DNA from: Plantago major
Taxonomy: Eukaryota > Streptophyta > Magnoliopsida > Lamiales > Plantaginaceae
NCBI GenBank assembly: GCA_026545765.1
Contig: CM048841.1
Location: forward strand, 64,431,354 to 64,495,353
Direction of reading: 5' to 3'
Length of the DNA: 64,000 bases
A program made the position numbers and the translations under genes. Positions within the stretch are counted from its first letter, which is position 1; each line of letters starts with the position of its first letter. The notes under the pieces are model-generated. The model made no database searches, had not been told where the DNA came from, and was given only the letters and a program-made list of their open reading frames with translations. Shown here in pieces: positions 11,395 to 22,292 of the stretch.

Positions 11395-12410
11395 GTAGTG
11401 GTATATATGTTACTAGACATGTTTTTTTCACTTCCAGGATATAGAAGAGATACACACGAGCTAATTGGTGGTGTGTTGATCTTTACATGTCTATCAACAA
11501 CATTTTACATGTGAAGACTTTCAAGTTCCTTTTCTTTATGTATAAGATTCGATCGGTAGGATGATGTATAAGGGTTCTCTTCTCTACGGTCTCTGTTCGG
11601 AAGGACTGGTTCTATCTAACCCGAATTCAACCCCGTGCGAAATAATGATGTTCAGGTCCGGTCCGGTCTATATAACTCAATTCGATCTTCTCTTTACTTT
11701 CTTGATCTCTATATCGAGCCGGTGGAGGGGGTGATCAGCTTATACTCTCTAGGTGGAGAAAATTTCTTCGATCTTCTCTGTACTTTCTTGATCTCCATGA
11801 CGGGCCGGTTGGGGGGACAACCGTACCATGTGAAATTATGTTTGTAGAATAATAATTTTTGTGTATTTGGTGGGGTAACGCATACCGCGGGGTTGTTGGA
11901 AACCGGTGGGTTGGAAAAAAACAACCGTAATATGTGAAATTAATTTGTATAATATTTTTTTGTGTGTGTTGTGGGGTGACCACATACCACCGCAGGGGTT
12001 GTTTGGAACAACCCTATTGATTGTGTATATTTTTGTATTTTATTTTGGTTTCGTTTGAGGGATAAATTTTTTTAAAAAAATCATTTTTTTAATAAGCTAA
12101 TTATATTGCATGGGCTCACCCGTGATCGAACCTCTTGCATGTAAAAGTTTTTTAAAAAAAACATGTGCCTGTTACCAATTAATAGGTCGGGTACGGTATG
12201 ACCCTATTTTTACATTTTCTATAGTTAACATAAATAAACACTCAATTATATAATATTGAATGAAGAAGGACTACCAACCGACACCATGATCAACGTTATT
12301 CACATAAATTTCTCTACCTTATTTTTCTCGATTAATTTATTTTAACATCCCTTTCTATTTATTATTAAAATAATCTATAAGCGTCAAGATCGCTTGAGTT
12401 AAGATTAGTG
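11395..12410. repeat. Duplicated block, copy 2 (partner 8235-9340)
   Basis: This is the direct copy of 8235-9340. It carries the same ordered landmarks but has fewer tandem CTCTCTA..GGAGAAA units, and an additional insert of about 80 bp at 12070-12150 that contains a tRNA B-box-like phrase on the minus strand (GGTTCGATCAC). Divergence between the copies is moderate, so the duplication is not recent. Confidence 0.65.
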
Positions 12411-13387
12411 TATATGTATATCACCGATATTTTTAGTAAAACCCGAAATGTTTTTTGTTATAATTGTAATGTTTGTCCGCTCTTTTAGTCTCTCCATAAT
12501 ACCATCTCATGTGAGAATCTAAATTTTTTGCTACCTCACGAATAATAATGTGTTCGCCCCTGCCCAAGATACCGAGTATGGAATTTCTGATATCTACTTA
12601 CACACCTTATCGGACGGATCATAATAACTCGATCTGTCAAACATACATTAATTATTACAATAAAAATTTTAAAAAGTGAATTAAACTATATTGATACATG
12701 ATTCATCCCAATTAATTAAACTAGAATAGCAATAGATATACTAAACTCAAGTGATAAAACTCCATATATAGCCACACAAAACCACAAGTTAAAGCTAAGG
12801 ACTAATCTCCAGGGTGAAGATGAATTACCACTGCCTAGCAAACCTATTTCTGGACAATTAATAATAAGTACGCTTCCTACTTCTTTATAAGCGGACACTA
12901 TCGGGCTGTTTGAATAGCAATTAAAATAAAATAAAATCAGGTTAAAATATATGTTTTTAGATGTTTTTAATTAATCAGATTTTGTTGATTTAAACTGGCC
13001 TTCAAACAAGAGCTGTATCTCCTCCTCCGTCAGTCCGTGAAGGATATAATTACTTTGGATTTGAGTGTGACAACATAATTTCTCGCTGATCACATGCAGG
13101 TCATATTTTTATTTGCATGTGATTTCTATGAATGAAGAATAAAATCAGCAATATAATGAAGGCCAATAAAAATCTTGGGACAGTAGTACTGTTGATGAAT
13201 TATTGTACTGTATTTTGTGAGCCCTAGCTAGCGGGAGAAAGTCCAAGGTACACAGCATTGAAAGGGAGGGCACGGAATTGTCAGTGCTCTAAATGGTTAC
13301 ATTTCCATGTTGTACTCAACGGATTTACATGATGAATTGGGGTAGGGGACTCACATTATGTTTTGTTTTTTTAACCGGAAAAAAAAA
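12411..13387. other. Intergenic, no gene seen
   Basis: The left 100 bp resemble 4767-4850. The rest is unique-looking AT-rich sequence. No ORF, RNA gene or element end could be supported. Confidence 0.45.
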
Positions 13388-13389
13388 AA

Positions 13390-13608
13390 GTAAGAATTAT
13401 AAAACTTATCTAGAGATGAATTTATGTTATGAGTAAAAACATCAATATTGTTAATCAACTATATGATTAACAAAATGTATCATTTATGTATTAAAAATAT
13501 TAACAATAAACATTCTGACTAACAACATGTAGTATGTCGTATATAGTTGACAATATAGTTCGTTTTTAAATAAACTATTTATAGACCGATTGTATATACT
13601 TATCCAGA
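13390..13608. mobile_element. Degraded relative of the 4991/5405 MITE
   Basis: AAACTTATCTAGAGATGAAT at the left, ATTAACAA and AACAACATG phrases inside, and AAATAAACTATTTATAGACC at the right recall the GAGAC-type element at 5405-5640. The terminal repeats are eroded. Confidence 0.4.
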
Positions 13609-13734
13609 CACATAATTAATGTAAATCACTTCAATTCAAGCAACATAAGAAATGTGTTATTATGATCAAAAGAATAGCAAAAGTAAGTTTACAATCGAAA
13701 ATCTATATAATTGAAAATTCATTAACCAACTTAT

Positions 13735-13890
13735 GTATAACTTTAACCTACTACAATAATAGTAATAGTATTTGAGGGACTTAAATTCACTCAAATAATG
13801 TCTCGAATTCGAACCTTGTCGGTGTAAAAAACGTCGTTGGAAGAGCCGTCCACTAAAAAAAGACTCCACAATGCTCGGCTAGATTAGTCG
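13735..13890 (-). mobile_element. Possible tRNA-derived SINE remnant
   Basis: On the minus strand an A-box-like TAGCCGAGCATTG is followed about 60 bases later by a B-box-like GGTTCGAATTCGAG, the spacing expected for an RNA polymerase III promoter. The body then runs into a TACTATTACTATTATTG tail. No target duplication was established, so this is tentative. Confidence 0.3.
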
Positions 13891-14718
13891 CATGTAGCGG
13901 CTACAAGTGAGAAATCGAGAAATTTTTTAACGTACTACTTATCAAGTTAAATACAATCCCTAATGTATAACACGCCTAAATCGATTGTACAAGTCTTGTA
14001 GCTGAATGTACAATAACTCCAACCAGTATATCATGAATTAGATTCCCCATGGTAATATGATCTCAAAAGTACAAGGAGCATAAGAGATGTTCTCCCCTCG
14101 TAATACAAATATGCACCTCTAACCTCTTCCTCGAACCTGTAGATATAAGCAAGTTTTAACATAGATTCTAGCTGGATAAAAATTGACACCCCCATCATCT
14201 AGCATATCTAGACATTTTTTTTACTAGCCAAAAGTGAGAGTTTGTAATCAAAATGTGACACGACGAAATTACTAGGAATTGATAACACCTTGAAAATTGT
14301 TTATTTATGTTTTCATGTGGTCCTGGTCTACAATCTAGTATATTATCTAGAATCTCTACCAAGAAGGGTTTAAACCCACGAATGCAATAATTAAACAACC
14401 AAAAGAAACTGTAACTCCATTTTACTAAAAGTGTTACACTTGCTTTTATGGAAATTACTTTTATAATAAAAGTATCTACATTTCATAATTATTTACAACA
14501 TTATCACTCAATTATAACTTATATTCATTTTTAATCACATATTTTTGGCTCACATGTACTTTTCCACTCAATTAATATATTCTACTCATTCTTAATCACA
14601 TATTTTTGGAGCCACCTATACTTTTTATACATTTTCCTTGTGTCACCACAAATGTTACAATTTTAGTGAAACGGAGGTATTATTACTATCAAACCTAGCT
14701 TATTGAGTTCTGACTTAG

Positions 14719-14720
<2 letters not shown>
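13891..14720. other. Intergenic, no gene seen
   Basis: AT-rich. Two phrases around CCACTCAATTAATATA and TTTTTAATCACATATTTTTGG repeat within 14500-14620. Nothing coding was recognised. Confidence 0.4.

Positions 14721-14756
<36 letters not shown>
14721..14756. repeat. (AT)n microsatellite, about 18 units
   Basis: Uninterrupted AT dinucleotide run. Confidence 0.9.
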
Positions 14757-14762
<6 letters not shown>

Positions 14763-14833
14763 GACATCATCATCGTTGCCCACTACACCAAGTATTAACC
14801 TCAAGAAAGTTAAAACTAAATAATCCGGTCTAG

Positions 14834-15262
14834 TTTTTTTTTTTAAATGGTAAAAATATATTAATAATAAATCATCACAAAGTTACACGAGCATAAGTAA
14901 TGCTCTAAGTTATCACAAAGTTACAAACGATTATAATCACATAAATCTGATTAAAAAACATTAAAACATCTATTTTAACTTCGTTTTGTTATTTTAATCA
15001 CTATACAAACATCCTAATCTCTAAAAAACCTTTAGATCAGTACAAAACATACACTAGACATTTCTCTAATGCACTCCATTTCCATTTCCGTACCAAGAAT
15101 ACAGCCCCTTGGCCAAAACATCCAAATCCTCAAAACCTCTAAAATAAACATAGTGTACCAAAATTGTTTCCAAGGTTAACCTCTGGCAAACAATTTTAGG
15201 TACAGTCATATAGTGTAACTCAAGAACACTTTCAATGTATAATTGCACCCCTCCACCCTATG
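14834..15262 (-). mobile_element. Probable LINE 3' end
   Basis: On the minus strand this ends in an A11 tract (poly-T at 14834-14844). The untranslated region before it contains a small hairpin (GAGCATTACTTATGCTC) and repeated TAACTTTGTGATGA phrases, as in plant LINE tails. The upstream part, 15066-15248, is an open frame without a recognisable ORF2 motif. The 5' truncation point is about 15262. The assignment rests on the tail only. Confidence 0.45.
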
Positions 15263-15459
15263 TTCACAAGAAGGTAAGTGACAAGTAATTTAAGATGTCG
15301 TCATAGACAACACCACAAAAACGCTAATAGCAGCACCCCTCCTGCCCTCCACCCTATGCCTACCGAGAGGCAAGTTACAAGTAATTTAAGGTGTATTGTC
15401 AAGACGTTTATGTTAAGCCCCCTATATTCACTACATCCCTACACCCTATGTACCCTATG
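15263..15459. repeat. Flank of element G with a short direct repeat
   Basis: CACCCTATG..AAGTAATTTAAG(A/G)TGT occurs twice (about 15256-15300 and 15350-15395). The phrase CCCTATG recurs up to the edge of the element G LTR, whose left flank is CTATG. Confidence 0.45.
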
Positions 15460-16132
15460 TGTTGAGGGTAAAGTCCCCCAAACACTTAATAAGTTCTTTC
15501 TAAATCTCTAAGTCGAAATCACTATAGAACGCCAGGATCCAAAGCAAGGGTCAAAAGCGAAGGTCCAAAGCTAAGGTCCAAAGTAAGGGTCCAAAGCTAA
15601 GGTCCTAAGCTTCTTCAAGGTGACTTCTTGGTAATGACCTGAGGTTCTAAGCTTCTTCAAGGTGACTTCTGAGTGAGAACCCGAGCCCCTAAGCTTCTCC
15701 AAAGTGACTTTGGTAAGGACCTGCACAAGTGACTTGGGGGGGGGGGGGGGGGGGTAGGACCGTAGACCCGGTTTGCTAAGTGTCAAACCGGTTCGAGACT
15801 TTACTCAAGAGAGACTGAAGATCTACTCTGTATAGTGATCTGGAAGGTAAGAGTTCGGGAAGAAGGCTTACCTCGAGTTATGAGGATATGTACCATATAT
15901 ATAGGTTTCCCTTGAGAAAGGGAGGACTCACAAGATCGCGCCAAGTGTACATCCCAAATTGTGCCACCCATGCCTTGATAGGCCCATGGCCCAATGCCTT
16001 GATAGGCCTATGGCCCAATAGGTTGGTTGGGTTAGGACGTCCTGCTTAGTACTGTAGTCTGATAGAGCGATTAGGACGTCCCACTTAGGACTGTAGCGGT
16101 TAGGACGTCATGGACATATTTCTGTATCAACA
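15460..16132 (-). mobile_element. Element G 3' LTR
   Basis: The LTR reads TGTTGATACAG...CCCTCAACA on the minus strand and is 673 bp. The plus-strand start TGTTGAGGGTAAAGTC matches the right LTR at 50322 closely over at least 580 bp, including a G-run (18-19 G at about 15737) and the phrase ACGCCAGGATCCAAAGCAAG. TATA-like sequence (TATATATA) lies at 15896-15903. The left flank is CTATG; a matching right flank is lost because the right LTR is truncated. Confidence 0.85.
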
Positions 16133-16136
16133 TATG
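16132..16136. repeat. Element B target duplication ATATG (left)
   Basis: ATATG here and at 47621-47625 flanks element B. Joining the two outer flanks gives G's 3' LTR end followed at once by G's polypurine tract, which proves the order of insertion. Confidence 0.85.
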
Positions 16137-17758
16137 TTTTGGTCCAGATAACGGCAAAGTAAAAGACTAGAGGGGGGGGGGGGTGAATAGTCTTTTAAAA
16201 TTTTTGTCGATAAACACAGTTTCTCAGATATCTGTGAAGATATCTGATACTTAATTTCAGAGAGCGGAAGACTATTCTGTGATAAGTGCACGTGCTCAGC
16301 AAGATAAGTGTAAATACTTTGCAAGATAAATAAAGCAAGTAATAAACTGCAGAAAGTAAATAACACAAGTCTTTTTATAGTGGTATCTGAAGGTGGCGTA
16401 ATCCTTCAACTAATCCACTTCGGCCTTTCTCAGACCTAGAATCCACTAAGACAGATAAATGATGTAACCTTACAAATATCTTCTCTTGATTCCTAAATAC
16501 ACTAGGTTCCCAACCAAGTGTTCCCCCTGAGTTATTCCCCTGCTTTCTCAGCCAAGTACTTCCTGTACTCAAAAACCTTTTTGAGCTATTCCTTAGTTTC
16601 CCAAACTAAGTACTTCCTGTGCTCAATAACCTTGGAGTTATTCCTTAGTTTCCCAAACTAAGTACTTCCAGTACTCCACGCCGATTAAGGTGTTGGTTAA
16701 GGTAAATTGTCAAGTGAGCTTCTTTAATAACTTGTTCAGTTATTCAGATAGCTCTATGAATCAAGTATACTTAATACACTTTGCAATGTATGGTATCTTG
16801 TTCTTTACTGACCCAAGTCTGTGATAAGTGTTCAAGAGAATGAAACTCAGATAAGAAATCTTAGTTCAACTCTTTCAAAAATAACAATGCTTGTGAAGGA
16901 TCAGGACACTTAGAACTTTTGTGCTACTTAAAATCAAGAACTTTGGTCGCAACAGAAAGCTTGAAGGTAAGTAGTTTGCTTGAGAGAGCTTATGAGAATA
17001 TTCAATATAAGTTCAGTGATCTAAGGAGTTCAGTGTGTATTCTCAAGCAGTCTAAGTGTTGATATTTATAGATGAATTTGAGTGCCGTTTGAATAGTATC
17101 CGTTAGGCTTAAATCAAATTCAAACTATTGATATCTGAGTATATCTTTATGTGAGTTTGTCTTCTTTTTCAGAAGCTACCGTTTTTGTTCAGACATTTCT
17201 GTCCGCGCATTTAATGCACTGTACTATACTTTGTCCTGTAGTGCCAACGGAACTATGCACGCTTTCTAAAGCTTTGCACGTCCTTTTCCAGAGATCATCA
17301 CAGCTCCAGATACCACTTGCTAAGAATATATTGTTTCCCGAAAACATAATCTTTATCCAAGGTATCTGAGTGTAGATATCTGTGGGCACTTTTTCCTTGT
17401 TTTAGAAACCTTTTATTTCTCAGATATCTTTTGCAACACTGTTCATTTAAAAACGCTTGTGTCTTCAAGATATCTGGTCATAGGTATCTGAAAAACCTTT
17501 GTCTTCAGCAATCTTGTGCAGTCTTCAAATCTTCAAATTCGTTTGAACTTGTTCTGCTGGATGCCTTCTTCTTGGTCTTCTTCAGAAAATAAAAATTACA
17601 TTCAGAGACCTAACATCCTATACAAAATTTGCTAGACTATCATACTTAGTGAGTTTCCTCTTTTACAGTGTTCAAGTGAACCAAGAGTACTAACCACCTT
17701 TCTGAGATAAGATAAGTCATTAGGTTGCAGATCAAAATCTAAACAGATATTCCTAACA
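16137..17758 (-). mobile_element. Element B 3' LTR
   Basis: This is a 1622-bp LTR. On the minus strand it begins TGTTAGGAATATCTGTTTAG and ends with the CCAAAA remnant of CCAACA (plus TTTTGGTCC, one change from TGTTGGTCC). It contains a TATAAATA box (17063-17070, minus), a 3-unit tandem repeat of about 52 bp (about 16515-16680) and a G-run near 16171. Several indels separate it from the 5' LTR, for example an extra GATATCTGATACTT phrase near 16240. B is therefore older than A. Confidence 0.85.
17063..17070 (-). promoter_or_regulatory. TATA box in element B 3' LTR
   Basis: TATAAATA on the minus strand, in the same LTR context as in A, D and the other B LTR. Confidence 0.6.
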
Positions 17759-17759
17759 A

Positions 17760-17772
17760 ATTTCCCCCATTT
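17760..17772 (-). promoter_or_regulatory. Element B polypurine tract
   Basis: The minus strand reads AATGGGGGAAATT directly before the LTR start TGTTAGG. It would prime plus-strand DNA synthesis. Confidence 0.75.
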
Positions 17773-18146
17773 TGATCAGTCAACGATGACTATCTGACCT
17801 ATTACAAATCTGGATGAGGAAACAATCCACTACTTAATCATTTCTTATGATTTTTCGATTCATATAATTAAGTGCAGAAAGTAAACATCAACCAAATCAC
17901 AAGGTGTGATCTTTGCTGACAAGTTATCTTTTATAGAAAAAGATATCTGAGAGTAAGTTCATCAGATATGTTACAAAGAAAGTTTACAGATAACTTTAGT
18001 TCATAATACAATTCAGCTCAGTCAACAAGATACAAAAAATACATAGTAAATTAGGACAACAGCAGTAACCAAGCTCCAAGTAGACATCCTAATAAACTAG
18101 TCTTCAAGTCTTCAACACTTTAAGTCTTCAAAAGCAGTTCCATGGA

Positions 18147-18743
18147 TCAATTTGCAAATTTCCTATCACCAAACCTTTTGATATTATCAGAGTAGTCATA
18201 GAGAAGTGTTCTGACAATCATCTCTATATCTCTGGCAAATCCACAGACTTCCTTGTAGGTTTTGGTAGGATTTTTCTTGGCAAAATGCTTGACCCACAGA
18301 TACTTTCCCCACTTCCAGGCATGCTCGATTCTGATATCTGATAGCTTGAAGTATTCATAAATGATCTTCAGAAATCTGATGTCACCCTTGTATTGATCTT
18401 CAGTCAAGTAGAAGGACTCATAGGGTTCCACAACAAGTCTTACTCTTGTGCCTGTTCCAGTGATGTTGGGAATTCTGTGCACATCATCTGGATTTCCATA
18501 AGGACATACATCAGAGAGGTCCTTCTTTATGGCTTCTATTCTCTTGATTACTTCAAAATCCAACCAGGCTTTGATGTGGTTGGTGTTAATCAAGATTGGC
18601 TTGTCCTTTCTCCATGCCATGAGCTGTTTTTGGATTGGTTCTGGAAATTTTGAATTTACCAGTAGATGCTTAAGTTCCAAAATCCAGTAACCATTCTTCT
18701 GATTAATGCACGTGTAGACAGAGGAGTCACTGTTGGTCTTCAC
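18147..18743 (-). pseudogene. Conserved C-terminal domain of the third ORF (B), 198 codons open
   Basis: This is the best-preserved module of the third ORF in B: an open stretch with CINQKNGYWILELKHLL, HIKAWLDFEVI, EPYESFYLTEDQYKGDI, EHAWKWGKYLWVKHF and LLYDYSDNIKRFG. It is rich in aromatic residues and looks globular. The A copy (33932-34524) keeps the same motifs but is frameshifted near 34115. Conservation while the linkers diverge points to a functional domain. I do not recognise the fold. It is not an RNase H, protease or chromodomain by motif. Confidence 0.6.
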
Positions 18744-19037
18744 ATACTCAATCTTGGCTTCTTCAGGCCTGAGTGGTTGAAGTTGTCTTTGTTCAGCTCT
18801 CAGCCTTTTCCTCCTTTGTCTTGAATTCTCCCTTGGGGTAATGCTTGAAGAACCACCCTGGATAGAGAGGGTGTTTTAGCTGCCAAAGGCTTTGCAGCTA
18901 TGGGCTCAGTTAGGCTATCAATTTTTCTTTTTCTAGAAGAGGAGCTTCATCTTCATCAGTCTCTTCATCATCATCATCAAGATTAATTCTTGTGAGAGTT
19001 TTGCAGCCTTTTTCATTGCCCAGGGATTTGATTTGGC

Positions 19038-19095
19038 CTTCTTCTTCTTCTTCTTCTTCTTCTTCTTCTTCTTCTTCTTCTTCTTCTTCTTCTTC
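19038..19095. repeat. Expanded (CTT)n / (GAA)n tract in B
   Basis: About 19 CTT units code for a poly-glutamate run on the minus strand. The same place in A (33612-33630) has only a few GAA codons, so the tract expanded in B after the two diverged. Confidence 0.85.
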
Positions 19096-20413
19096 ATCAG
19101 AAGACTCATCAATCCCTCTTACTTGTCTTCTCCTTAGAGCCTTGGTACTCCTTGGAGGTTTCTGTGCTCTGGCCCTTGTTGTCATTCCTTTTTCAGGAAG
19201 TTGAGTGGTGGCCACTATCTCTGAAGATACTGACTGGAGGAGGGCTCATTTATTCTGAGAGGTGGTTGTTCAGATTTTCTTTTGTTTCTTCTTCCTCTTC
19301 CTCTTCCTCTCTGAGCATCTTGATATTCTTCCCCCTTAGTCATTGTTGACTGACTAAGAATCACAAAGGATTCTGAAAGGGAGTTAAAGTTGCCTTGCAG
19401 ATAGTTGTAAGCAACAACCAACTGTTCCAGAGTGGCCTTGAGCTCCTGATTTTGTTTGATAAGACTAGTATCCTTATCTGTAAGCTCTGCCAGTGGTCCT
19501 TGAATAGCATATGCTTTTCCAGCAGCATAGCTAGCCTCTTCAAAGGCTTTTGCAGCCAAGTTTTGGTCATCATCCCTAACCATGCCTAGATCTTTCTGAG
19601 CAACGACCAGACTGGTAGTTCTCTGAGTGATGAGCTCAGTGAATGGCTTCAATTCTGCAGGGACTCATGCAATGGCGGCTTTATCTTGAGAAGATAACTC
19701 CTTTTTCAATTTAGCCAATACTTGATATCAGTTCAAGTATTCATTGGAGTTGACATTTGGCAGCTTGCTGAATATTTCAGGAGCAATCAACTTCCTTTTC
19801 AAATGAGAAACTGCTAAATGTTCATTGCGGTGTTCTGCCAATGCCTTGTCTTCTTCATCATCTGAGTCATCAGCCCAGTGATCTTCATCCTCTTGGACAT
19901 TTTCATCAATGTTTTCTAGTCCAGCAACCATCTCAGAGATGGGCTTCTTTCCTTTCAGTGAGGAGGATGGTACGTCTTTTGGGAATCCAGCCTTAGCATC
20001 ATGCTTGTCACTAGATACTTGCTCAGTATCTAATTCCTCAGCAATTGCCTGAACAACAAGCTGGAGTTCTTTCATTTTAGCATAAGCTTCCATTTCCTTG
20101 ATTGTTTGATCTTCAATCTTTTGGAGCTTTGCTTTAGATTCAACTATCTTTTCTTCCAGTTGAAGATGTAGCTGTTGTTCTTCCTCCAACAATTGTTTGA
20201 GTTGAGCAACTCTGGCTTGTGCATCTGATATTTTCTGAGTTGTTCCCTCAGAGTGCTCAACTACTTGTTCAGCAGTATCTTTGTGTTGGGGAGTTGGATA
20301 ATTAGATTTCTGAGGAGATGGAGGAGGGGATTGCTGTGATGTCCTCTCAGTGTGCTTTTCAGCAGCTGAGGCAATGTTTCCTTGTGGAATCCATCCCGTC
20401 CCTGGTGCAGGGG

Positions 20414-20418
20414 CATCA
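20414..20418. repeat. Element A target duplication CATCA (left)
   Basis: CATCA precedes the A 5' LTR and is repeated at 36642-36646. Confidence 0.9.
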
Positions 20419-21197
20419 TGTTGGGAAATTTGTTGGGAAATTTCATGAGAAATTTGTTAGGAAATTTGTTAGATATTTTGTTAGAAATATCTGTTTAGAT
20501 TTTGATCAGCAACATGATGACTTATCTTAGTCTCAGAAAGGTGATTAGTACTCTTGGTTCACTTGAACATTGTAAAAGAGGAAACTCACTAAGTATGATA
20601 GTCTAGCTAATCTTGTATAGGATGTTAGGTCTCAAAATGTAATTTTTATTTTATGAAGAGAAGACCAAGAAGAAGACATCCAAGCAGAACAAGCTCAACG
20701 ACATTGAAGACTTGAAGAAACTGCACAAGATTACTGAAACTGTTTTTCAGATACCTTAGTCAGATATCTTGAAGACACGAACAGTTTTAAACAAACTGTG
20801 TCACAAGAGATATCTGAGAAATAAAAGGCCTATCTGAAAACAAGGAAAGTGTCCACAGATATCTATTCTCAGATACCTTGAGCATTACCACATTTCTGAA
20901 AAAGAAATATATATATTGCAAACAAAGTTGTTTCAATAAATAGTGGTATCTGAAGATTGAAGATAAGGACGTGCAAAGAATCAGATAACACTAGTCTCTG
21001 ATACAAAGCATAGTTCCGTTGGCACTACATGACAAAAAGTATAGTACAATGCATTTAATGCACGGACAGAGATGTTTGAATAAAAGCAACGGCAGCTTCT
21101 GAAGAAGAAGACAAAACCTGCTACAGTACTATACACAGATATCAATAGTTTGAATTTGAGCCTAACGGATACTATTCAAACGGCACTCAAATTCATC

Positions 21198-21205
21198 TAT
21201 AAATA
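21198..21205 (+). promoter_or_regulatory. TATA box of element A 5' LTR
   Basis: TATAAATA is followed by TCAACACTTAGA. The same block occurs in the 3' LTR (35681-35688) and, slightly changed, in D (57154-57161) and both B LTRs. It is the likely core promoter for the genomic RNA. Confidence 0.65.
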
Positions 21206-21596
21206 TCAACACTTAGACTGCTTGAAGAGACGACCTTGAACTACACGAAATAACTTGAAACGCTGAACATCTTACTCTCTCAAAGCAACTTACTTATCCT
21301 CAAAGCTTTCTGTTGCGACCAAAGCTTTTGATCTTGAGTAACACTGAAGTTCTAAGTGTCCTGATCCTAAACAAGCATAGCTATCTGTGAAAGAGTTGAA
21401 ACGAAAGATCAAGTATCTGAGATTCATTCTCTTGAACATTTATCTAAGACTTGGGTCAGTAAAAAGAACAAGATACCATACATTGAAAAGTGTATTAAGT
21501 ATACTTGATTCACAGAGCTATCTGAATAACTGAATAAGTTATTAAAGAAGCTCATCTGACAACTTAAACCAAAACCAACACCATAACTGGCGTGGA

Positions 21597-21801
21597 GTAC
21601 AGGAAGTACTTAGTTTGAAAAATCAGGGAATAACTCCAAGGTTACCGGAGTATAGGAAGTACTTGATTTGGGAAACTAAGGAATAACTCCAAGGTTATTG
21701 AGTATAGGAAGTACTTAGCTTGGGAAGCTAGGGAATAACTCAAAGGTTTCTGAGTACAGGAAGTACTTGGCTGTGAAAGTCGGGGAACAACTCAGGGGTA
21801 A
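21597..21801 (+). repeat. Four tandem units of about 52 bp in the A LTR
   Basis: Each unit begins GTA(C/T)AGGAAGTACTT, passes a small hairpin-forming AGTTTGGGAAACTA phrase and ends AATAACTC(C/A)AAGG. The 3' LTR has the same four at about 36079-36282. B LTRs have three and D has two (57535-57640). This is a unit-number polymorphism of the family. Confidence 0.8.
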
Positions 21802-22177
21802 CATTTGGTTGGGAACCAATTGTTTAAGAATCTTAGAATAGGATTATTGTAAGGTGAACTCAATTATCTGTTCTAGTGAATTCTAGGTCTCTGGTAGACC
21901 GAAGTGGATTAGTTGGAGGATTACGCCACCTCCAGATACCACTATACTTGCTGTGTTATTTACCTTTCTGTATTTATATCTCAGCAACACACACACACAC
22001 ACACACACACACACTTTAACTGTTTCTGCACTTATCTTTATTAAGTCTTCCGCGCTCTGATTCTAAGTATCAGATATCTATTCAGATATCTGAGAAATAG
22101 TTTTTATCGACAAAAGTTTTAAAAGGCTATTCACCCCCCCTCTAGTCTTTTACTTTGCCGTTATCTGGACCAACAAG

Positions 22178-22189
22178 TGGTATCAGAGT
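22178..22189 (+). promoter_or_regulatory. Element A primer binding site
   Basis: TGGTATCAGAGT lies two bases after the LTR. It is one mismatch from the TGGTATCAGAGC complementary to the 3' end of plant initiator methionine tRNA, which primes minus-strand synthesis in most plant Copia elements. Confidence 0.85.
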
Positions 22190-22292
22190 AGGAGGTTCAC
22201 AAGCCTTCTGCACTGAACCTAGATCCCCAGATAGGTGAAGGAACTTTGTCCATTTTCGAGGACTATTTAATTTGTGTGTTAAGTGTGCAGGT

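Larger units (their letters stand above)
18147..20418 (-). pseudogene. Element B third ORF, 3' half (after the A insertion)
   Basis: This continues the B third coding region interrupted at 36647 by element A. Reading down the minus strand there is a proline/serine/glutamine-rich linker. It is followed by a long coiled-coil-like stretch (LLEEEQQLHLQLEEKIVES, about 20180-20020) and an acidic patch (DEDHWADDSDDEED). A second coiled coil (LIKQNQELKATLEQL, about 19480-19430), a basic RGRGRGRRNKRK segment and a poly-Glu run then lead to the conserved C-terminal domain. A stop at 19728 and frameshifts near 19660, 19215 and 18900 break it. Its A counterpart is at 32255-34524. No catalytic motif was recognised, and there is no membrane-spanning segment as an envelope protein would need. 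Confidence 0.75.
20419..22175 (+). mobile_element. Element A 5' LTR
   Basis: The LTR starts TGTTGGGAAATT and ends CCAACA. Its first 60 bp are a run of about 12-bp units (TGTTRGGAAATT type), with one more unit than the 3' LTR. Further landmarks are TATAAATA at 21198-21205, four tandem units of about 52 bp (21597-21801) in the transcribed part, a (CA)n tract near 21986-22014 and a C-run near 22133. Short palindromic AGATATCT motifs occur repeatedly. Confidence 0.9.

Noticed and set aside
12070..12155. Possible SINE with GGTTCGATCAC on the minus strand
   Set aside because: It is only about 80 bp, with no clear A box or tail. It is noted inside the duplicated block instead.
16132..16140. Reading element B's left LTR end as TG at 16135
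   Set aside because: TG at 16135 gives no target duplication. Starting at 16137 with one G-to-T change gives a perfect ATATG match with the right side and a sensible G polypurine/LTR junction.
18992..19349. Poly-Ser frames on the plus strand in element B
   Set aside because: They are the antisense of the GAA/poly-Glu tract.
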